A DNA stretch of 64,000 bases from Cecembia rubra (GTDB lineage: Bacteria > Bacteroidota > Bacteroidia > Cytophagales > Cyclobacteriaceae), in assembly GCF_003014575.1 (NCBI RefSeq), contig NZ_PYGF01000004.1:162556-226555 (forward strand). The letters are read 5' to 3'. Both the position numbers and the translations under genes were made by a program. Below the pieces are notes generated by a model. The model saw only the letters and a program-made list of their open reading frames with translations. It made no database searches and had not been told where the DNA came from. This document shows, piece by piece, positions 33,417 through 43,296 of this stretch; the stretch's first letter is position 1; every line of letters starts with the position of its first letter.

Positions 33417-34130
33417 TTACCTATACTTCCATATCGTCCAAAGGATTTTATACCCCGCTCCAAAGACTCCTTTGACCGTTCCACTCACCTTGGATACCCC
33501 TATCCGTTTTCTATAATCCACCGGTACTTCTGTACTTTTCAATCCTGACTTCGCTGCTTTGATCTGCATCTCTATGGTCCAGCCATAATTTTGATCTACC
33601 ATACCCAAAGCCATCAACTTCTCCCACTTAATCGCTCTAAATGGACCCAGATCGGAATAATCCGTCCTATAGATCCACTTCATCAAGCTTGTGGCCAGCC
33701 AATTGCCAAACACTTGTGGCAGGGTCATGGAACCACGCTGTCGGCTGCCTTTGGCCCGGGAACCTATGACCATATCATAATCATTCGCGATGACAGGCTG
33801 GATTAAGTCCGTTAATTGCTCCGGGTAATCACTATAATCCCCATCCAAAAACACAAGAATATCTGGGGGCCTTTCCAGAGAGGACAAATAAGCCAAACCT
33901 GTAAGGCATGCTTTTCCATAGCCCATCTGGGATTCGTTCAACACAATCGCTCCTTCTTTCGCTGCCACCGAGGCAGTATGGTCTGTGGAATTGTTATTGA
34001 CCACCACCACATTTCTGACAAATGCAGGAATATCTCTGATTACTTTGCCGATGGATCTTTCTTCGTTAAAGGCCGGTATAAGGACATCGACAACGTATCC
34101 AGTACTTTTCACTGAAATATTTTCGGACAT
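33417..34130 (-). CDS. family 2 glycosyltransferase, dolichol-phosphate-mannose-synthase-like
   Basis: A 237-residue GT-A enzyme. It opens VLIPAFNEERSIGKVIRDIP, then VVVVNNNSTDHTASVA and the metal-binding FLDGDYSDYPEQL. These are the marks of DPM1-type transferases that move a sugar from a nucleotide donor to a polyprenyl phosphate. It has no clear C-terminal membrane helix, only a hydrophobic stretch (VFGAGYKILWTIW). It lies five bases from the stop of the PLP enzyme gene upstream, on the same strand. Sugar and acceptor cannot be told. Confidence 0.85.
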   Translation of the reverse strand: MSENISVKSTGYVVDVLIPAFNEERSIGKVIRDIPAFVRNVVVVNNNSTDHTASVAAKEGAIVLNESQMGYGKACLTGLAYLSSLERPPDILVFLDGDYSDYPEQLTDLIQPVIANDYDMVIGSRAKGSRQRGSMTLPQVFGNWLATSLMKWIYRTDYSDLGPFRAIKWEKLMALGMVDQNYGWTIEMQIKAAKSGLKSTEVPVDYRKRIGVSKVSGTVKGVFGAGYKILWTIWKYR

Positions 34131-34135
34131 TTCAA

Positions 34136-35281
34136 TTAAACCTTAGCTAAAGCTGCCTCAAGATCTGACTTCAGATCCTCCACATCTTCAATGCCAACAC
34201 TTAGACGTATAAGTGAATCTAAAAGACCTACTTTTTCTCTTTCTTCTTTGGGTATGCTGGCATGGGTCATGGTGGCAGGATGACCGCAAAGGGACTCTAC
34301 CCCTCCCAAAGATTCCGCCAAAGAAAAATAATGCAAGTTCTCCAATACGGTTTTGGCATCTTCGATTTTATTGCCTTTGATGGAAAAGGAAATCATCCCT
34401 CCAAAATCCCTCATCTGCTTTTTAGCCACTTCATGGTTAGGATGGTTTTCAAATCCTGGCCAATAAACTTTATCAACTTTCTGGTGGGATTTTAGGAAAT
34501 GAGCGATTTCCCTGCCGTTTTGACAGTGCCTTTCCATTCTGATATGTAGTGTCTTGATTCCACGCAACACCAAAAAACAATCTTGTGGTCCAGGTGTAGC
34601 ACCGCAGGCATTTTGTATAAAGGCCAATTTTGAAGCCAATTCATCATCATTGACTACAATTGCACCCATAACCACATCAGAGTGCCCTCCAAGGTATTTG
34701 GTCACAGAATGCATAACAATATCGGCCCCGAGATCGAGTGGGTTTTGTAAAAATGGAGTAGCAAAGGTATTGTCCACAGCAAATATAATCCCATGCTTCT
34801 TTGCCACATTTCCGATCTCCTCAATATCAATGATATTCATCATAGGGTTGGTTGGTGTTTCTGCCCAGATCAATTTTGTATTTTCATTGATATATTTTTC
34901 GATTTCTGAAGGCTGCTCCATGGAAATGAAATGGAATTTAATGCCATACCGCTCAAAAACTTTGGTGAAAATTCTGTAAGAACCGCCGTATAGGTCATTG
35001 GTGCTGATTACTTCGTCACCGGGATTCAGAAGTTTGATGATGGCATCAATTGCTCCTAATCCGGAAGAAAAACAAAGCCCATGTTTCCCATTCTCCAAAG
35101 CTGCCAAATTGTTTTGTAGGGCAGTTCTTGTAGGATTGTGTGTCCTAGAATATTCATACCCTTTATGGTCACCTGGAGATCTCTGCACATAGGTAGATGT
35201 CTGAAAAATTGGTGTCATAATGGCACCAGTAGAAGGATCTGGCTCTACACCTGCATGGATGGCTTTGGTTCCGAATTTCAT
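34136..35281 (-). CDS. cystathionine gamma-synthase/lyase-type PLP enzyme
   Basis: A 381-residue fold-type I PLP enzyme of the Cys/Met metabolism family. The PLP lysine is Lys195 in HSVTKYLGGHSD. Other marks are SSGLGAID (phosphate loop), AETPTNPMMNI, and a C-terminal ESLGGVESLCGHPATMTHASI. The family covers cystathionine gamma-synthase (O-acylhomoserine + Cys to cystathionine) and gamma-lyase (cystathionine to Cys + 2-oxobutyrate). The two are not separable here. It is followed by a glycosyltransferase gene with no obvious link. Confidence 0.9.
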   Translation of the reverse strand: MKFGTKAIHAGVEPDPSTGAIMTPIFQTSTYVQRSPGDHKGYEYSRTHNPTRTALQNNLAALENGKHGLCFSSGLGAIDAIIKLLNPGDEVISTNDLYGGSYRIFTKVFERYGIKFHFISMEQPSEIEKYINENTKLIWAETPTNPMMNIIDIEEIGNVAKKHGIIFAVDNTFATPFLQNPLDLGADIVMHSVTKYLGGHSDVVMGAIVVNDDELASKLAFIQNACGATPGPQDCFLVLRGIKTLHIRMERHCQNGREIAHFLKSHQKVDKVYWPGFENHPNHEVAKKQMRDFGGMISFSIKGNKIEDAKTVLENLHYFSLAESLGGVESLCGHPATMTHASIPKEEREKVGLLDSLIRLSVGIEDVEDLKSDLEAALAKV

Positions 35282-35343
35282 ATTGTAAATTTTATGGGTT
35301 CAATTCTGTTTATTTGTTTCCTTTGCACTTAAGGAGCTCAAAG

Positions 35344-36063
35344 ATGGAAAAAAAGCGAGGTTTTATCAAGGAATTCAAAGAAGCAAGTAGGATAAATCCC
35401 TTTATGGCCTTCGCTATCCTTTGGGTAAGTTTTATGCCCTCAATCGGTACCCTCCTCTTGGTTCCAATGGCTTTGGCCAACAGCAAATTCCTAATGGAAT
35501 TGAATTTTTCGGATCCATTTACTGGAATAACTACTATACTTATCGGGGCTGCACTGATGGGATTTGCTTTGATGCCAACTACCATGCTGGCGGCAATGGC
35601 TGGATTTCTATTAGGTTGGAAAGCATTTATTGGATTGGTATTGGCTTATACCATTGCTACCTTGATTGCTTATGCCTGGGGTAAAAACCTAAGTAAAAAT
35701 TCCGGAGAACTGCTGTTGGAAAGATATCCAAAAGCAAAAATGTTATTAGACCAAAAAAAAGGAAGAATTGGGGAACTGATTTTTTTTGTAAGGTTAAGCC
35801 CGGTTATTCCATTCGCACTTTCCAACCTCCTTTTTTCTATCCTTAAGTCAGGATGGAAAAAACTGATCCTTTTTGGCACTATTGGAATGTTGCCGAGAAC
35901 TACCCTGGTTTTTTATTCCGGCACATTGGTTTCAGACATATATCAGGCCATACAATCAGAGGGGATTCATGGAAAAGGCTGGATTTTCATTGCTTTCTTT
36001 TCTGTTAGTCTTTGGGGAATCTGGAAATTTTTCAACAAAGAAAATCAAAATCCGTCAACTTAA
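35344..36063 (+). CDS. TVP38/TMEM64 (VTT/DedA-like) membrane protein
   Basis: A 239-residue polytopic membrane protein. The VTT core is visible: LMPTTMLAAMAGFLLGWKAFIGL followed by AYTIATLIAYAWGK (given in pieces), then FFVRLSPVIPFALSNLLFS and the re-entrant TIGMLPRTTLVFYSGTL. DedA/VTT proteins are linked to undecaprenyl-phosphate or phospholipid flipping. I start at ATG 35344; ten more in-frame codons upstream lie close to the divergent PLP gene. It is a single gene, divergent from the PLP enzyme. Confidence 0.87.
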   Translation: MEKKRGFIKEFKEASRINPFMAFAILWVSFMPSIGTLLLVPMALANSKFLMELNFSDPFTGITTILIGAALMGFALMPTTMLAAMAGFLLGWKAFIGLVLAYTIATLIAYAWGKNLSKNSGELLLERYPKAKMLLDQKKGRIGELIFFVRLSPVIPFALSNLLFSILKSGWKKLILFGTIGMLPRTTLVFYSGTLVSDIYQAIQSEGIHGKGWIFIAFFSVSLWGIWKFFNKENQNPST

Positions 36064-36201
36064 GATTTTCAAATCATCAACGTTTTATTGATCTGGGTAA
36101 TTTTTTTCTAATATTTTAGACACTTTGTTGCAAATACTTAAAATTGGCATGGATTTTATGGATATTTATCCTGTCCGAGTGACATTAAACAATCTAACAA
36201 A

Positions 36202-36387
36202 ATGAAAAAAAGCATTTTCGCGCTAGCAATCGCTGCAGCTGCCATCATGGCTTCCTGTGGCACCAAATCCACTGAAGAAGTGACTACTGAAGAAGTAGAA
36301 ACAGCTGTTGAGGAAACTCCAGCTGAAGAAGTTCCAGTATTGGAAGAGGAAATCCAAGAAGATTCCTCCGAAGTATCTGAAAACTAA
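36202..36387 (+). CDS. small acidic lipoprotein
   Basis: A 61-residue lipoprotein: MKKSIFALAIAAAAIMASCG gives a clean signal peptide with lipobox MASC (Cys19). It is followed by about 40 residues that are almost only Glu, Thr, Val, Ser and Pro in short repeats (TTEEVETAVEETPAEE). This would be a highly negative, disordered surface-attached tail. It has its own terminator (36407) and a 138-bp upstream gap. Function unknown; similar small acidic lipoproteins are often abundant in Bacteroidota. Confidence 0.75.
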   Translation: MKKSIFALAIAAAAIMASCGTKSTEEVTTEEVETAVEETPAEEVPVLEEEIQEDSSEVSEN

Positions 36388-36406
36388 TTTAAAATCGGAT
36401 CCTACA

Positions 36407-36436
36407 ATAACCCGCCAAATGGCGGGTTATTTTTTT
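36407..36436. terminator. bidirectional terminator between the acidic lipoprotein and porU2
   Basis: ATAACCCGCC (36407-36416), loop AAAT, then GGCGGGTTAT (36421-36430) and a run of T. This is a perfect 10-bp stem. It ends the plus-strand lipoprotein transcript. The minus-strand porU2 stop codon (36435-36437) lies at its edge, so it can serve both. Confidence 0.88.
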
Positions 36437-39400
36437 ACCTGAGCAAGTACATTTTTCCATAACCTTGCTTAAAGGCCTTATCTCCTGCTGTTGCACGAGG
36501 TTCCACAAAAGTCCCATTTTTTCTTACCAAGACCCTGTAGATATACACCCCGTTGGCTAATTGATCTCCAAATTCATCCCTGCCATCCCATGCATACTCG
36601 GTAATATTGTTACCTATCCGCAGCGGACCCAACTCATCCTGTAAGATTTCTCTGACCACCCTTCCTGTGACTGTCATGATCTGGATCTTGATCTGATCAG
36701 GTACCTCTGTTCCAGTGACAGTAAATACAAACCTAACTGAGGAGCTGAATGGATTAGGATATGGGTAGAAATTAGTGATACTGGCCTCATTGATCACTTC
36801 AAAGTTGATCTCATAGGGCTTATCTATACCTAAATCCTCTGTTACTACCCTGAAAGTATACATACCATCCTCTAAGGGCCCTGGTCTCAACTCGACTTTA
36901 AAACTACTGTTTTCAGTAGCTTCAGACCAATTAACTTTTGGACTTGAAAAATTCACCTTTTCAAATTGACAACCATCACACTGTTTGCGCAGAAACAATT
37001 CCATTCCCAAAGTGTCTTTTTTAAATATCAGGGACTTTTCATTTCTAAGAAGGGAAGTTATCATCACTGTGGGGGACACAATATCTCCATCCATGATATA
37101 AACCCCATCAAAGTGCACATCCAAAATAGAAGTGGTATTGTCCGGATTGACCAAATAGTAATCATCGAGGCCAATCAGGTTGTTGCGGAAAGTTTGCTCC
37201 ATGATGATCCTAGGATTGGCAAAAACCTCCACAATATTGGTTCCTCCCCAACCAATGGAATTAAACAATATCGGAAACTCCTGACTTTCCCCAGCTTTCA
37301 CGGCGGGAATTTTCTTACTGAATTTGCGGCTTTTTCTTTGAGCATTGTTGGTAATTGTCCATTCCACTACCAGTGAATCAAGGAAGTCAAATTTTGAAAT
37401 ATTGACAAACTCAAAGTTAAGGACATGCTCTTCCCCTTCTTGCAGTCGGACGTTTTCTTCCTTGCCCTTAAATATCAAAACACCTTCAGGAACTCCAGTG
37501 TAGTTTACCTGCCATTTCGCCAATTGTGCTGCAGCAGAAGCCTCTTCATCCTCCATAGCATACCTTAATCTCAAAAAGGGATAAGCATTGGGATTGATAT
37601 TACTAAGGTCTAGCTGTGCTTCCTGAACAGAAGAAAAAATCTCCTGTTCATCCCCTGATGGTGTAACACCATATACATCAAAGTGGGTCAATTCCTCATT
37701 GATCCAGTCCCTCTTTCTGACTTCATTGAAAAATACTTTCCACTCAGAAGCCGGTCCTATTCTAGGAGTGAGGATGCTTGCTGAAGTAAAATATCCATTG
37801 AGGGTAGTTTCAAATGTAATTATCTGCTCATTGGCCTCAGGATCAAGGTTCTCATCTGCCACGATCTCGATCGATTCCCCTGGTCTCATTCCTTTCCTTC
37901 CGAACAGGATATAGGGGTCACCATTTTTTAGATTTCGCAAGACTGCCTCATTGGCGCCAAGCTCCTTTAATTTTTGAATAGTCACATCTGACCACTGCTG
38001 AAAGTTGACCGCACCAATAGAAAAGATCACAACATAATCCCCATCCTTAACCCCATTGACATAATCCTCAACACCAAATCCAGGTCTCTCAATCCATGCA
38101 TTTCTGATGTTTTGGATAATCTGGGGGACTTTGCCACAACTCCTGCCGTCCAATATATCAAATCCAGGAACAGGAATGGCCAAATATGGAGTAAGGGACC
38201 TTTGATCAAATGCCACCAAGCCCAAAGATCCATCAGGACAAACCCTAGCACTCCCATCTACAAAGCTGTCAATAATCTGTGGCACACCTTCTAGGATAAA
38301 CTGGACATTTCTGGATGATAAACTATCTATCCGGTTGCCAAATGTAAATACTTCAAAATCGACCTGTGTGTCTTTGAACTTCCACTCTCTACGGTTGAAG
38401 TCTATTTCAAGATTATTGAGTAAGTTAGTGGACATTTGGGGCAAAACCCTCTGGGTCCATCCTTCTGGTCCATTCTGGATATAACTGAAACTACTCACTG
38501 TCCAATCTTCGCTTTCTCCTTCCTTGGGCTCCAAAAACCTGGTTCTCCAATAAAATGTGACTGAATCAGCTTGGGTAACGTTTTGAAAAATATCTACCTC
38601 CCAACTGGCAATATTGGCAGTAGTCAACCTCACCTCTCTTCTCCTGGCAGATGAAAAATTGGGATCTGTATCCAATTGAAAAACCAGGTTCCTAGGCTCC
38701 AACAGTTTACCTTGAACCTGAGTTGTCAATTTAACATTCCCTTCATTCACGATGGCAAAATTGTAAGGAAGAACATTCAAAGTACCACTCCGAGGTATAA
38801 ATTTATTGACCGTCACCGAATTATTTATAAAGGTCATTTCAGGAATACTGCGGCTAGGGTTTATAGTAATGGTAAAATTATTATCTCCGAAAGCATTTAC
38901 GCCTGTGTTTGGCACAATAAACTCAATGGTATCCCTTCGGAATACCGGGGCTATGCGGTCATTGGGATAGTCCACTGTAGTTCCGTCAGGTAATCTCCTG
39001 CTGACTTTTATCTCCACAGAATCCAAATCCACCCTTCCTAGATTTTGAAGGTAGAATACCAGTTTCAACCTTTCTGCATTAGCATTAAGGTCATCTCCAT
39101 CCACCCCGGTCAATTCCACATCTTCTGCTCTGATGGCATAATCAGCTTTGTCTGCCGGAAAAATCCTCATGGCGGGGTCTCCCAAAAGCACCAATTGCTC
39201 TGCATGGGAGCGGTTGACTACTGAAGTACCATACCTGAGATAAAACAGTTTCTCAGCCTCCCTTCTTACCTGACCTACTGATCGGTATATCATGCTGGAA
39301 TCAGCAAATGCCATGGTGTAGATTGACTCAGAGTACCTTCTCAAATAAATATCTACGCCAATATTGGCATGTGCTAAAAAATTAGCTGCACCTTTTGAAG

Positions 39401-41459
39401 GTGTGACAATCCAATCCTCCCCAAAAGTTGTCACATTACCATAGGAATTGCCCGCATCACAGCCGTTCATAAGGATCATTGGATATTTACCTCTATTGTT
39501 GTAGCCCATGGTCGGATCGGAAGCCAACCCAATTTCAATATCGATAACAGTCGGCCCAGCATGACCAAAAAAGGTAATCATACTTACACCTTTATTAACA
39601 TCAGAAGAAATATCAATCAGCTCAACTGTAGAATTGGACCTTTTCCTGTAGGTTTTAACATTCCCCCCAAGGAATGGCCCTTCGGCTATAGATTTAAACC
39701 CATTCAGGAAATTAAAAAAGCGGGTGAGTTCGAAGGCTGAAATCCCACCGCTCAAATGCACAAGTTCCTTTTGCCAATCTTCAGTAGCCCCCAAGGCATC
39801 TTTTTCCTTGGCTTTTTCCAAATAGTTGGTTACATCCTGAGGCGTCCTGGCAGGAATTCTACCAATCGCCAAAGCCGGTACCAATGGATTGGCAGGATCT
39901 AAACCAATGGCATAATTATTATCAGCATAAGGATAACCAGCTGGAGGAATCAAGTCCTGAAATGTGAATAAATCAGGTCTGTTTCTGTAAAAATGTGTTA
40001 TCCCTCCCTGCCGGACAGTACTCAGCATCCCCATTGATCTGCCGATTAGCAAAAGGTATTCAGGCCTATGCCTGGGATAATACGCCTTCAAAAATTCAAA
40101 AACAGCCAAGGGAGTCTTTTCGCCAAATGAAAACTGGTCATACAATTCCCCAATATTCACTGTCAAGGTATCATAAGATCCTCCGTCACGGGATGCCCTG
40201 TATTGAGCGTAAGCCCTGACCGGGTCAGGATGGACTGAAGATTGTCTTCTCAAATTTCTGTGGGAAACAATGATGTAATCTGCAGGCTGACTGAGTAGGT
40301 TCCTAAAGCGAAGTCTTTCCATGCTTCCCACCTCTTTTATGGAAAGTCTGTTTTCCAGCCATACTTTGGAAGGGGCATTGGGATTTCCTGCACTGAATCG
40401 GATTCTGTTTCCCGTTTTCTCCACTTGGACCCTTATTGGGTTATTGGAATCAGAAATATCATATGCCACATAATTAGATAGCATATTGTCCACTTGGTAA
40501 ACTGCCTCTCCTGGTCCAAGGATGATTGTCTCCCTATTTACATCCCCATTTTGTGGTCTCCGGGGATAAGTAATCCTAACATAAGCAATGGAAATATTAT
40601 CCACCGATTCAGGTCCAATTGAACTCACCCGAACAGTAACATTTCCATCAGGACTGATATCTGTTGCATTTAACTCAATAGTTTGATTGAGGACATTGAA
40701 GTCAGTGTAAGAATATCTGGCCACCTCCCGTACAGAGCCTAAAGTTGGCCCTGCCGATACTGTGGTTAAATGTGGATTTTCAGAACGGCCCACCAAACCA
40801 ATCTCCAATTTAGCTGTCCCGGACTGTGGGATTTGGCCCAATCCTGTAAATGAAATATTTCTGGGACTACTTTTGGTGACCGGGGCACTCATCCATCCTT
40901 GTCCTTCTTCGTATTCTGCCAATCTCACACCTGGAAAATACACCCTTCCCAAATTATATTGGTCCGAATAAACTGTCATTCTTTCCGTTTGGTAAACTTC
41001 CAATACAGGTGGGGTCCCTTGTGGCAGCGACCTGCTAACCATTCTTTTCCCAGGTATCCCAGGAGTAATTGTCAAAAAGAATGCAGTAGTATCAATGTGA
41101 TGATTGTGCATGATATTACCAATCAGATCCGGATTTCTGAACAATTTCTGATCTAGGGTAGCGTCATTCCGCTTTCCATAAAAATCAATAAAATCATTCA
41201 CATCAAACCTGCCGTCCTCTTCACCTTGTATAAAAATAGAGACTTCTTCACCCCTATGGTACATCCTCAAATTGCGGGGGTCAAGGCTATTGGGATTGAT
41301 TCCCGCAGCAGCCAGTGTGGCAAAAGAAATCCTATGTATCCCATTTTCAACCGTTGGGATTTTGTAATAGGTCAGATTGTAATCTATCCAGGTGTTTTGG
41401 GCCTGAACTGATCCAAACAAAACCAAACTCATTAATATGATTATGTACCTACAATTCAT
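36435..41459 (-). CDS. porU2: T9SS sortase, PorU2-type C25 (gingipain-like) peptidase
   Basis: A very large exported protein of about 1674 residues. The signal peptide ends GSVQAQ. An N-terminal beta-rich region leads to a C25 caspase-like domain with catalytic His633 (FFGHAGPTV) and Cys667 (LMNGCDAGNSYG). About 900 residues of beta-sandwich modules follow, ending in a FlgD-like/T9SS-type C-terminal domain (YPYPNPFSSSVRF, ANGVYIYRVLV). PorU cleaves sorting domains from T9SS cargo and attaches the protein to surface lipopolysaccharide. The larger PorU2 type is a paralogue whose cargo is not known. ATG 41459 follows the porV2-like stop by one base. Confidence 0.83.
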   Translation of the reverse strand: MNCRYIIILMSLVLFGSVQAQNTWIDYNLTYYKIPTVENGIHRISFATLAAAGINPNSLDPRNLRMYHRGEEVSIFIQGEEDGRFDVNDFIDFYGKRNDATLDQKLFRNPDLIGNIMHNHHIDTTAFFLTITPGIPGKRMVSRSLPQGTPPVLEVYQTERMTVYSDQYNLGRVYFPGVRLAEYEEGQGWMSAPVTKSSPRNISFTGLGQIPQSGTAKLEIGLVGRSENPHLTTVSAGPTLGSVREVARYSYTDFNVLNQTIELNATDISPDGNVTVRVSSIGPESVDNISIAYVRITYPRRPQNGDVNRETIILGPGEAVYQVDNMLSNYVAYDISDSNNPIRVQVEKTGNRIRFSAGNPNAPSKVWLENRLSIKEVGSMERLRFRNLLSQPADYIIVSHRNLRRQSSVHPDPVRAYAQYRASRDGGSYDTLTVNIGELYDQFSFGEKTPLAVFEFLKAYYPRHRPEYLLLIGRSMGMLSTVRQGGITHFYRNRPDLFTFQDLIPPAGYPYADNNYAIGLDPANPLVPALAIGRIPARTPQDVTNYLEKAKEKDALGATEDWQKELVHLSGGISAFELTRFFNFLNGFKSIAEGPFLGGNVKTYRKRSNSTVELIDISSDVNKGVSMITFFGHAGPTVIDIEIGLASDPTMGYNNRGKYPMILMNGCDAGNSYGNVTTFGEDWIVTPSKGAANFLAHANIGVDIYLRRYSESIYTMAFADSSMIYRSVGQVRREAEKLFYLRYGTSVVNRSHAEQLVLLGDPAMRIFPADKADYAIRAEDVELTGVDGDDLNANAERLKLVFYLQNLGRVDLDSVEIKVSRRLPDGTTVDYPNDRIAPVFRRDTIEFIVPNTGVNAFGDNNFTITINPSRSIPEMTFINNSVTVNKFIPRSGTLNVLPYNFAIVNEGNVKLTTQVQGKLLEPRNLVFQLDTDPNFSSARRREVRLTTANIASWEVDIFQNVTQADSVTFYWRTRFLEPKEGESEDWTVSSFSYIQNGPEGWTQRVLPQMSTNLLNNLEIDFNRREWKFKDTQVDFEVFTFGNRIDSLSSRNVQFILEGVPQIIDSFVDGSARVCPDGSLGLVAFDQRSLTPYLAIPVPGFDILDGRSCGKVPQIIQNIRNAWIERPGFGVEDYVNGVKDGDYVVIFSIGAVNFQQWSDVTIQKLKELGANEAVLRNLKNGDPYILFGRKGMRPGESIEIVADENLDPEANEQIITFETTLNGYFTSASILTPRIGPASEWKVFFNEVRKRDWINEELTHFDVYGVTPSGDEQEIFSSVQEAQLDLSNINPNAYPFLRLRYAMEDEEASAAAQLAKWQVNYTGVPEGVLIFKGKEENVRLQEGEEHVLNFEFVNISKFDFLDSLVVEWTITNNAQRKSRKFSKKIPAVKAGESQEFPILFNSIGWGGTNIVEVFANPRIIMEQTFRNNLIGLDDYYLVNPDNTTSILDVHFDGVYIMDGDIVSPTVMITSLLRNEKSLIFKKDTLGMELFLRKQCDGCQFEKVNFSSPKVNWSEATENSSFKVELRPGPLEDGMYTFRVVTEDLGIDKPYEINFEVINEASITNFYPYPNPFSSSVRFVFTVTGTEVPDQIKIQIMTVTGRVVREILQDELGPLRIGNNITEYAWDGRDEFGDQLANGVYIYRVLVRKNGTFVEPRATAGDKAFKQGYGKMYLLR

Positions 41460-41460
41460 C

Positions 41461-42573
41461 TCAATCTTCCCATCCTTTGTTGATCCTGAATTTGCTATCA
41501 TATGGCTTTATACTGACTTTTACACTGATGACATGGGAATAAGGAGTTTGGGAAATACCTCCAATATCTGTCAATGCATAGTCAATATGCAACTTTTCAT
41601 TCAAAAATACCCCAAGCCCAAAACTTGGTTTCCAGGCAGTGAAATAGCTACCATCAAAATCTTTAACCCTCTGTACATGACTTCCTCCCGCTCTCAAAAA
41701 AACCAAATTTCTATACCCAGCTTCCAGACCTAGGCGGGGATCAAAACTTACAATATTCGTCCTGATCACTGTATTCCGCTTACCATCAAAGGTGAAATCC
41801 AGGTCCAATACTCCTTGAAGGTTTATATTCTCACCAAATTGAAAATCCCTTGTCACTGAAAAAATGGCTCTTGGCAAAGTCAGCTCAATTGAATTTACAG
41901 GAATGACATTATTGGTCTGGGCATAGATATCACGGACCATTTCTGCATTGTGAAACCAGGCATTAAAAGTACTGGTCACATCCCGAAGCATTAATCCAAA
42001 CCTCCACTGGTCTTTCAGATAAATACCTCCCAAATCAAGACCAAATCCCCAGGCTTGGGCAAACCTGCCCACATTACGGTGAATGATTTTTGCATTTCCT
42101 CCGATTTTGAATTCATCACTGATATCCCTTGCATAGGATAGTATTAAGGCATAATCTGCAGCGTTGAAAAATTGTATATTATTGTAATTGAGCGCTCCAT
42201 TAGCATCATAAAGAAATCGGGTATCCGGAATATCATCCACCCCAAAGCGAATCAGGGAAACAGCTACCTGATTATCTACATCTATAGAGGTAGTATATCC
42301 CAAATAATCAAACTTAGCTATCCCCGCAAAATACTCTGCATGCATCAGAGAAAATTCATGTTGGTGCTTCACCCCTATCAATCCAGCTGGATTCCAATAT
42401 GCCGCTGTCACATCCCTAACGGAAGAAACTTGGGCCCCGCCCATAGCCAAAGCCCTCGCTCCAATGCCTATATTCAAAAATTCATTGGAATACTTAGGTG
42501 CAATTGTCTGCGCACTAAGCAGGCTACTTAGAGAAAAAAATAACAGAAGCAAAAAAAGCCTGAAAATAAACAT
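41461..42573 (-). CDS. porV2: PorV/PorQ-family outer-membrane beta-barrel, PorV2-type
   Basis: A 370-residue outer-membrane protein. It has a signal peptide (ends LLSAQT), the family opening LNIGIGARALAMGGAQVSSVRDVTAAYWNPAGL, shown here in two parts, and many amphipathic strands. The C-terminal end is HVISVKVSIKPY. It resembles PorV (FadL-like 14-strand barrel), which shuttles T9SS cargo from the translocon to the sortase. One base separates it from porU2, so it likely provides the barrel partner of that sortase. Whether the pair is a complete second attachment complex cannot be told here. Confidence 0.83.
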   Translation of the reverse strand: MFIFRLFLLLLFFSLSSLLSAQTIAPKYSNEFLNIGIGARALAMGGAQVSSVRDVTAAYWNPAGLIGVKHQHEFSLMHAEYFAGIAKFDYLGYTTSIDVDNQVAVSLIRFGVDDIPDTRFLYDANGALNYNNIQFFNAADYALILSYARDISDEFKIGGNAKIIHRNVGRFAQAWGFGLDLGGIYLKDQWRFGLMLRDVTSTFNAWFHNAEMVRDIYAQTNNVIPVNSIELTLPRAIFSVTRDFQFGENINLQGVLDLDFTFDGKRNTVIRTNIVSFDPRLGLEAGYRNLVFLRAGGSHVQRVKDFDGSYFTAWKPSFGLGVFLNEKLHIDYALTDIGGISQTPYSHVISVKVSIKPYDSKFRINKGWED

Positions 42574-42962
42574 GTACTATGCGGATTTCACCAATGCAAA
42601 GTAAAAATAAATTATCAAATAGTGACGAAATTCAAAAAAAATCAGGGCTCCAAGAGGACGTACAACTGTACAGCTGCGGACACTTATCTGTCCACTACAG
42701 CCACATGGATATTTTTCCATTTCCCTTTTAAAAGGTTATTGCAAAAAAAATCCCTTGGAACAAAAAATATTTAAATGGGCCAAATTTTAAGAATTTAAAG
42801 GTTTTTCTTACCCATTGTTTCTTATTTGGTACCTTTTTATACCAAGTTAACTTGTTATACAAGGTAGCACTAATATGTTTGGTACGGTTTTTCTTTATTT
42901 CTGGAACAGGGGGACGGTATGTAGCTAAAAGTCCTGATTGAATAGAAAAAAAACACAAAGAT
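42574..42962. other. 389-bp intergenic region between porV2 and padR
   Basis: The two flanking genes point outward, so this region must hold both promoters. A TTACTTTG (42604-42597, minus strand) is a near -7 box for porV2. AAGTTAACTT (42843-42852) is a perfect 10-bp palindrome inside an A+T-rich stretch before padR and a candidate operator. No gene or RNA was recognised. Confidence 0.4.
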
Positions 42963-43292
42963 ATGAATGCTTCAAACACCCAAATACAAATGCGGAAGGG
43001 CCTATTGGAATTCTGCATTTTGCATATCATAGCCAGAGGAGAGGTTTATGCCTCTGACATGATAGAAGAATTGACCGAAGCAAAGATGATTGTGGTAGAA
43101 GGAACACTCTACCCTTTGCTTCAAAGACTTAAAAACGCCTCTCTGGTATCCTATCGCTGGGTAGAATCTGAATCTGGGCCTCCAAGAAAGTACTACTCCA
43201 TCACAGAAGAAGGAAAAAAATTTCTTGAAACCCTAAATGAAACCTGGGAATCTCTGGTTCAGGCAACCCAACAAATCACCTCAAAGCAATAA
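42963..43292 (+). CDS. PadR-family transcription regulator
   Basis: A 109-residue winged-helix protein. GLLEFCILHIIARGEVYASDMI is the N-terminal PadR helix pattern, followed by MIVVEGTLYPLLQRLKNASLVSYRWV (recognition helix and wing; quoted in parts: EGTLYPLLQRL). GPPRKYYSITEEGKKFL is the signature PadR end. It represses its own operon in known cases. It lies four bases before the PspC-domain gene, the usual Bacteroidota pairing for envelope-stress control. Confidence 0.93.
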   Translation: MNASNTQIQMRKGLLEFCILHIIARGEVYASDMIEELTEAKMIVVEGTLYPLLQRLKNASLVSYRWVESESGPPRKYYSITEEGKKFLETLNETWESLVQATQQITSKQ

Positions 43293-43296
43293 AGAA

